From NCBI GenBank assembly GCA_050258815.1, contig JBLMZM010000335.1, forward strand, positions 1 to 11,183: a stretch of DNA of 11,183 nucleotides, in the 5' to 3' direction. Shown piece by piece: positions 1 to 7,100 of the stretch. Under the pieces are notes generated by a model. The model searched no databases. It had not been told where the DNA came from and was given only the letters and a program-made list of their open reading frames with translations. Position 1 is the stretch's first letter. Every line of letters begins with the position of its first letter. A program made the translations under genes and the position numbers. The DNA is from JAAXKN01 sp050258815 (GTDB lineage Bacteria; Bacteroidota; Ignavibacteria; Ignavibacteriales; SURF-24).

Positions 1-162
1 GGAGCGAAAAGATTATCTCTTTAATACCCTCAACAACTGGCCGGGTTGTATCTATTGCAATTGTGTAATCAAGATCAGGAGGTAACCACTTTAACAGTAA
101 TTATTTTAGTTATAGCCGTCAGAATTGATAAAGTTTAATTGTTAGTTTTTTGTAAATCCAAA

Positions 163-185
163 TTACTTATGCGCTAGCTAAGTGA
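163..185 (+). other. Leader hairpin 1 upstream of the giant gene
   Basis: TTACTTA pairs with TAAGTGA (including one G-T pair) and, after a single bulged T at 170, GC (171-172) pairs with GC (177-178) around a GCTA loop. This gives about nine pairs. No T-tract follows, so it is not a standard terminator. It may be a leader structure, an operator-like dyad or chance. Confidence 0.3.
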
Positions 186-195
186 ATTATTAAGG

Positions 196-210
196 GAGAT
201 TTCTTATCTC
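196..210 (+). other. Leader hairpin 2 just before the ribosome binding site
   Basis: GAGAT (196-200) and ATCTC (206-210) form a perfect 5-bp stem with a 5-base loop, ending 7 bases before the AGGGAG site. It is short and may be chance. Confidence 0.22.
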
Positions 211-217
211 ATACTGC

Positions 218-223
218 AGGGAG
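218..223 (+). promoter_or_regulatory. Ribosome binding site of the giant gene
   Basis: AGGGAG lies 5 bases before the ATG at 229. It fixes this ATG as the start in preference to the ATG at 238, which would be 14 bases away. Confidence 0.75.
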
Positions 224-228
224 TTTAA

Positions 229-1194
229 ATGCGAATAATGTTTGTAGGTGATTCTGAAGAACAACATATTGCTAAATTTCATGAGGGATTCAGGAAAGGA
301 CTTCGGTCAATGTTCGATACCAGAATTTATGGAAAGGGATATGAAGGATTTGCCGAGGGTATTAAGGATTACAGACAAATAAAGGATCTGCTGTTTAATG
401 ATTCCGAGCCGGATCTACTGATAGCCAGCTATAACCTGGCTTCAAATATTTCTGAACTGAAATTTGAATATGAGGGTATCCGGGATATCTCTGTTCCGAA
501 AGCCATCATACTTAGCGACTTCTGGAATATAACAGAAAACTACAAAAATTTATTTGCTGATTGGGTTGAAAATAACGGGATTGATTATATTTTAAGTCAG
601 TATCCGCGCCCTATTGATATTTATTCCAACACTTCAATTGCAGATAGATTTCTATTGCTGCCTATCTGTATAGACCCTGAAATTATGAATGACTGGGGTG
701 AAAGGAAAAAGTATGACATTGGCTTTTTAGGCTGTGGCATTACGGAATTCCATCAGTTTTATCCTGAAAGAAATCTAATTCATAATAAACTATCCGGAAT
801 AAAGAATATTAACTATCTGAGCGCACGGCATCCGGGATATTCTCCTTTGCCTACAGATCATCCCATGATCGGTAGAAATTTTTCGCGATTGCTGAATTCA
901 TGTAAGATGCATGTAGTAACAGGCAGCCGGTACAGGAATCCTTTTGGTAAATATTTCGAAACCATGGCTTCAAATAGCCTCCTGCTGGGAATTGAACCGG
1001 AGGGATGGGAAGAACTGGGGTTTGTAGATGGATATAACTATGTAAAAGTATCAGAAAAGGATATAGTTGAAAAGGTAGAATATTATTTGTCCCGCCCTGA
1101 GCTGATTTCCCAAATTGCACAGGAGGGATATAATCTGGCGATGAAAAAACATACTTGTTATGCAAGAGCGCTGGAACTTTCGGACAAAATTACG
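229..1194 (+). other. Module 1: CgeB-like GT-B glycosyltransferase (residues 1-322)
   Basis: The module opens with a Rossmann-type strand, MRIMFVGDSEEQ, at the true N-terminus. It ends with the C-terminal half typical of CgeB-like family 1 transferases: a G-R-N-F-S-R-L-L segment near residue 215, then NPFGKYFETMASNSLLLG at 237-254 with E244 in the donor-binding position, and a final helix through a K-K-H-T-C-Y-A-R segment near 306-312. This family transfers sugars from nucleotide donors and is frequent in surface glycan and spore-coat loci. The donor is not predictable. The stretch after it (323-394) is a polar N/K/S/T-rich linker. Confidence 0.8.
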
Positions 1195-4100
1195 GGAAAA
1201 TTAAAAAGAGAAAATCAGAAAACTATAAGCAAAAGTAACCCCGCAATTACAATTAACACTCAGGAACAGACATCGCTCATCAGGCAGCACAATGGTAATT
1301 CTGTAAAATTTGCAGAAAATAATTATAAGGCTGTAAATGAGAAGACCTGTAGTAAGGACTTTACAAATGATAAGGTGTTATTGAAAAGGAATATTGCTGC
1401 AATTGCTCAAAAGAAACTTCATCTTGGATGCGGAAATGACTATTGGAAGGGTTATATAAACATTGATGTCGATTCCGGCTCAAGTGCTGATCTGATAATG
1501 GATATCAGGCAACTGGAAGAGTATTTTGAGGCAAACAGTATTGAAGAGATTGTTTCAATTCACTCACTTAATTATCTGAGGTTATGGGAAGCCAGGGATT
1601 TTTTTAATCAGGTTTATAGAATCCTGAAACCAAACGGAAAACTAATAATTGAGACTGTGAATATTGAAAGTGCCATAAAGCAGATTATTGAAAATAAAGG
1701 CAGGTTTGATGATTATCTTGAGGGCATAAGGGCGCTTCATGCATTCGGACTTGATGATATGAAGGTGGAACGGAATTTTACTCCATATGCATTCAGCTGG
1801 TCACCATGGCATATCTCTGAAGAATTGTCTAGGGCAGGTTATTGTCAGGTAAAAATCTGCGAACCAGAAACACACGCAAAATGGCGTGACATGCGTGTAA
1901 TTGCAACTAAAAATGCTGATCCTGGTGATGGTACCAGTACAGAAAGAGGAAAAATTGTCAGTGCAGGGGAAAAATCTCCAAATTCTTTTAATGCGTATAA
2001 CAAATGCAAAGTATTATTTGTGGTTGATCCTGTATTGGGGCACATTACTGCAAAAGTGCGCGGGCATGTTCCATATGAGTTGTTGAACAAACGCGGAGTT
2101 TCAGCAAGGATAATTAATTTGAGGGAAATGCAGGAAGATAAAATTGTTGAACTTGCATCAGAATATGAAATCATCTATCTGGTTAAGATAGCTTCATTGT
2201 CACTGGTCCGGGCACTTAGAGAAAAAACAAAATCATTATTGCTATTCGATCTGACAGATGCACTCTGGAAAGATTACCATAGAGAATGCGGATGGCAGAA
2301 TATAGAACAGATTTTGTCAGAGGTTCACGCAATCACAACTGATAATATTTATGTAGCTGATTATGCAAAAAAATATACTACTGAGGTATTCATTGTACCT
2401 ACTGCAATAGATATTGAACAATGCCAGAAGGTTAAAGAAGGATCCAGAGGAAAAGCGAAGGATGAAAAGCTGATTATTGGATGGATTGGAAGTGAGGGCA
2501 CGAGCGGGGCTTTAAATGTTGTATATGAGGTGCTGGATCAACTGGCTCAGAAATATCCTTATATTCATTTAAGAGTTCTTGGAGCAAACCCAGAGAAGCT
2601 GCCGGTGTTTAAGCATCTTGATATTTCTGTAAAGAAAGATTATGATGAGGCCGAAATGATCTGTGAGCTGGCGAAGATGGATGTTGGTATTTTTCCACCA
2701 CCTCTGGATGTAGAGGATTACGTATTGCGTGGTGCATTAAAAGCAAGAATATTCATGAGTGCTGGTGTTCCTGTTGTCTGTCAGAAAGCCGGTGAATGCG
2801 AAACGTTAATTATTGACGGGGTCTCTGGTATGCTTGCCGAAAATAAGCAGCAATGGTTTTTGAAGCTTGAAGCATTAATCACGTCTTCAGACCTGAGAAA
2901 TACTTTGGGGCAAAAAGGACTTGAGAGTGTAATTCGTGAGAATTCTTTTGAAAATGTTTCTGAAAGGCTTTTATCAATAATTATGATGCTTATAACTGAA
3001 AAGGGAAATAAAAAAGAAAAATTACCACGCATATTATTAATAGCAGATGTCTCCGGATGGATATTTGAAAGGCACTGTAAAACTATAATAAAGTATTTAT
3101 CCGCAGAGTTTGATTTTGATATTTGCTATATGGATCAGGCATTTGACGAGGATGATTATGATCTGATTTATCCGCTGGAATTTAATCTGGTGGATTTCAG
3201 AAGAATCAGAAATCCGCAGAAATATGTTACAGGCATCAGATCTCATTGGATCTGGGAGCATAATAATTTTGAGGAATTATGTCAGATACTGAACTCCAGG
3301 TATCAAAGGATTCATACTGTATCAAACAGATTGTACGATATATTTAAACACTATATTAAGCAAATATCATATGTTACACATGGTGTGGATTCATCATTTT
3401 TTGGGCCTTCAGTTCCTCAGAGCCCAGAGCATGGCAAACTGCGTATCGGCTGGGCGGGTAATCGTGAGGTTGCTGTAAAAGGCTTTAAGGAATTTATTGA
3501 GCCTCTTTCCCTGATCCCGGGCGTGGAGCTGGTATTTGTCGGATTTAAGGATACAAATTTAGAAATGGGGGAGATGCTCCAGTTCTATAATTCAATCGAT
3601 GTGTATATCTGTGCCTCTGTTTCAGAAGGGAATAACAATTCACTATTAGAAGCAGCTTCGATGGAAAGGGCAATTATTACAACAGATACCGGAACTGTCA
3701 ACGAATACCTGATAAATGGTCATAATGCCATTATTGTAAAGCGCGAGCTGCCGGAAATTATCAGTGCCGTAGAGAAGCTGAGAGATAACCCTGATTTTAG
3801 AATCGCTCTGGGCAAAGAGGCCAGAAAAGCAGTTGTTGAAAAATTCGATTGGAAGCAGAAGATTGAAGACTATAGAGATCTTTTCAGAATTGCCTTAAAT
3901 CATATCGGAAATAGTAGAAAAAATGATCTCAGACAAGCAAACAGCATTGCAATGGAATATTCCTCATCTGAATTGAGGAAACGTGGAATGAATATTGTCC
4001 ACATCAACACCGAAGATTATCTCGGTGGTGCGGCAAGGGTTGCATACAGGCTTTCTGAAAGCCAATGCCAAAAGGGTCATAACCCTGTAATGTTTGTTGG

Positions 4101-7100
4101 CTCAAGGAAAAGTCAGGATGCTCCTTTTGAGATTTATGATGTTTTCGAAAAGCAACCTACCAGTTATCATGCATTGGAAAATGCCGGACTTCTCTATTAC
4201 TCATATCAAAAGAGTCATGGATTAACAGGTTTTAGCAAAGTTAAAAATGCCGATATTCTGCATTTACATAATCTTCATGGGGGCTACTTCAATCCTTTTT
4301 CGCTAATATTTTTATCAGCAGCGAAACCTCTTGTCTGGACATTACACGATATGCAGGCAATAACAGGACATTGCGCCCATTCTTTAGACTGTAATAAGTG
4401 GGAAACGGGATGCGGCAACTGCCAGTCATTGAATACTTATCCGGCCATCCCAATTGATACAACGAGCAGACTTTACAATGATAAGAAGCTTATATATAAA
4501 AATATATTTGTGAATCTGGTAAGTCCCTCTTACTGGTTAAAATCGAAGATAGAAAAAAGCATCCTTTCAAAACATTCAGTTGAAGTTATTCATAACGGAG
4601 TAAATACAAGTGTATTTAAACCACTGAATAAAAAGGAGATCAGGGCAAAACATAAAATTCCAGACAATGTTCTTATAGTTGGTTGTGTGGCCCAGGGTGG
4701 AGTTCAAAATGAGTGGAAGGGTGGATATTATGCTGCGGAAGTAATTAAAAGCATAACAGAAAGAAATAAAAATGTAGTATTCCTGAATATCGGCGCCTCT
4801 GGTGATTCGGGCGTGCCATATATAGTAAACATTCCATTTATTGCTGACGAAACAATGCTTAATGAAGTCTATTCATTATTGGATGTGTTTTTATTTACTT
4901 CGATTGCAGAAAATTGTCCGTTAGTGATTCTGGAAGCCCTCTCCTGTGGCATCCCCATAGTTTCATTCAATACCGGGGGAGTTCCGGAATTAGTTAGAAA
5001 TGGTATCGATGGATTTATTACCGGATATAAAAATACTTCTGAGGCAATACATTACCTGGAAAAGATACTGCAGGACGATAAATTAAGAATGGACATGGGA
5101 AAGAACGCACGCGAGAATGCTGTTACTAATTTCGATCACGACTTAATCGCAGCCAGGTATGAAAAACTCTACCTGCAGACTATTGATGAATATAAATTAT
5201 GGAAACAAAATAAAAAAATTCAAATCCTTCCTTTGTCAGAAATACCTTCAGAAATAAAGACAGGTCCATTTCTTGACACGTACAGGAAGATTACTGAAAA
5301 TGAACTGAAGCCGGCACAAAATTCACAATCTTTGAAGCTAAACGGGGAGTCTGCTATTAGTCAGCAAAATAATCCCATAAAAGTTTCAGCAATTGTTTCT
5401 ACTTATAATTCCGAAAAATTTATGCGCCAGTGCCTGGAAGATCTGGTCAGCCAGACGCTTTATCAGAAGGGGCAGCTCGAAATTATTATAGTTAATACCG
5501 CCTCTCAGCAAAATGAAGAGACAATAGTAAGGGAATTTGAAAATAAGTATTCAAATATAATATACATAAAAACTGATAAAAGGGAGACAGTCTATCAGGC
5601 CTGGAATCGTGGGATAAAGGCTGCGTCTGGAAAATATATAACAAATGCCAATACTGATGACAGGCACCGGACAGACGCCCTGGAGATCATGGCAGATGAA
5701 CTGGATGCAAATTCTCAGATAGCCCTGGTATATGGAAACCAATTAATAACAAAAAATGAAAATGAATCCTTTGAGAATAATACTGCATACGGATATTTTT
5801 TATGGCCAGAATATGACAGAATGCAGCTGATACATGCCTCATGCTGCGGTCCGCAACCGATGTGGAGAAAATCGCTCCATGCTGAGCTGGGATATTTCCA
5901 GGAAGAAATTAAGATTGCAGCGGATTATGAATGGTGGCTTAGAATATCCGAAAAATATGACTTTAAACATATTGACCAGTTCTTAGGATTATATTTGCTT
6001 TCCGATGAAAGTGTTGAACATAAAGAGACTGATGTTTGTGATTCAGAAACCAGACAAATCCGTGAATATTATGCACGAAAAGCAGGACTTGAAAGGCTGG
6101 ACTATATTACTTACCAGTCATACTTTCTGAAGGTAAATAATAATCTTAATGAAGCCGGTAAATCATTGCCCCTGGTATCCGTAATAATACCGACATTTAA
6201 CAGACCCGGGTATTTAAAGGAATGTATTCAAAGTGTTATAAGCCAGAATTATAAAAATCTGGAAATAATTATAATTAATGATGCAGGGTGTGATATTCAG
6301 GATACGGTTCGTGAACTATCAGATGACAGAATCAGGTATTTTAACCATGAAGTAAACAAGGGATTAGCCGCAGCACGGAATACTGGTATAAAGAATGCTA
6401 ATGGAAAGTACATTGCCTACCTTGATGATGATGATATATATTATCCGCATCATATTGAAACACTGGTAAATTATCTTGAATCCAGCTCCCTTAAGGTTGC
6501 ATATAATGATGCATACAGGGCCATACAGAAACTAAAAGACGGGAAATATGAAACCATAAAAAAAGATGTGCCCTTCTCACGTGAGTTTTCAAGGGACATG
6601 TTGCTGCATCTTAATATTGCACCGGTTCAATGCTTTATGCATGCCAAGGCGGTTTCTGATGAACTTGGCCTTTTTGAAGAATCTTTGCCCGCACACGAGG
6701 ATTGGGAATACTGGATCAGACTTTCCAGAAAATACGAGTTTAAGCACCTGAAGATAATTGCTTCAGAGTTCAGGCATAGAACAGATAATACTAATATGAC
6801 AACGACAAAATATGGTAATTTCTATACCTCATACAGGGACATTATTGCAAAATACTATGATGAAATAAAGAATAAACCTGAAATTGTGGCAGCACAGAAG
6901 GGAATCCTGGATAACATAAAAAGCCTGGCCGATAAATCGGAAGCCTCGGGACAAGTGTCTTCAGAAATAATGGTCTCAATAGTTATTCCTGTATTTAACA
7001 AAATCGAACTGACAAGAGTCTGCCTGGCTAATATTTACAAAAACACTCCGGCTAAACCAGGCTTTGAAGTTATTATTGTGGATAATAATTCTACTGACGG

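Noticed and set aside
121..157. TTGATA (125-130) followed by TGTAAAT (151-157) as a sigma-70 promoter
   Set aside because: The spacing of about 21 bases is too long and the -10 match is weak; Bacteroidota-type TAnnTTTG is also only approximate here. Not supportable as a promoter call.
238..240. ATG at 238 as alternative start of the giant gene
   Set aside because: It would be 14 bases from the ribosome site and would remove the first residues of the N-terminal Rossmann strand.
851..1165. 104-codon minus-strand open frame, and similar ones elsewhere within the two genes
   Set aside because: All are antisense or out-of-frame to conserved domains and have low-complexity or unrecognisable translations.
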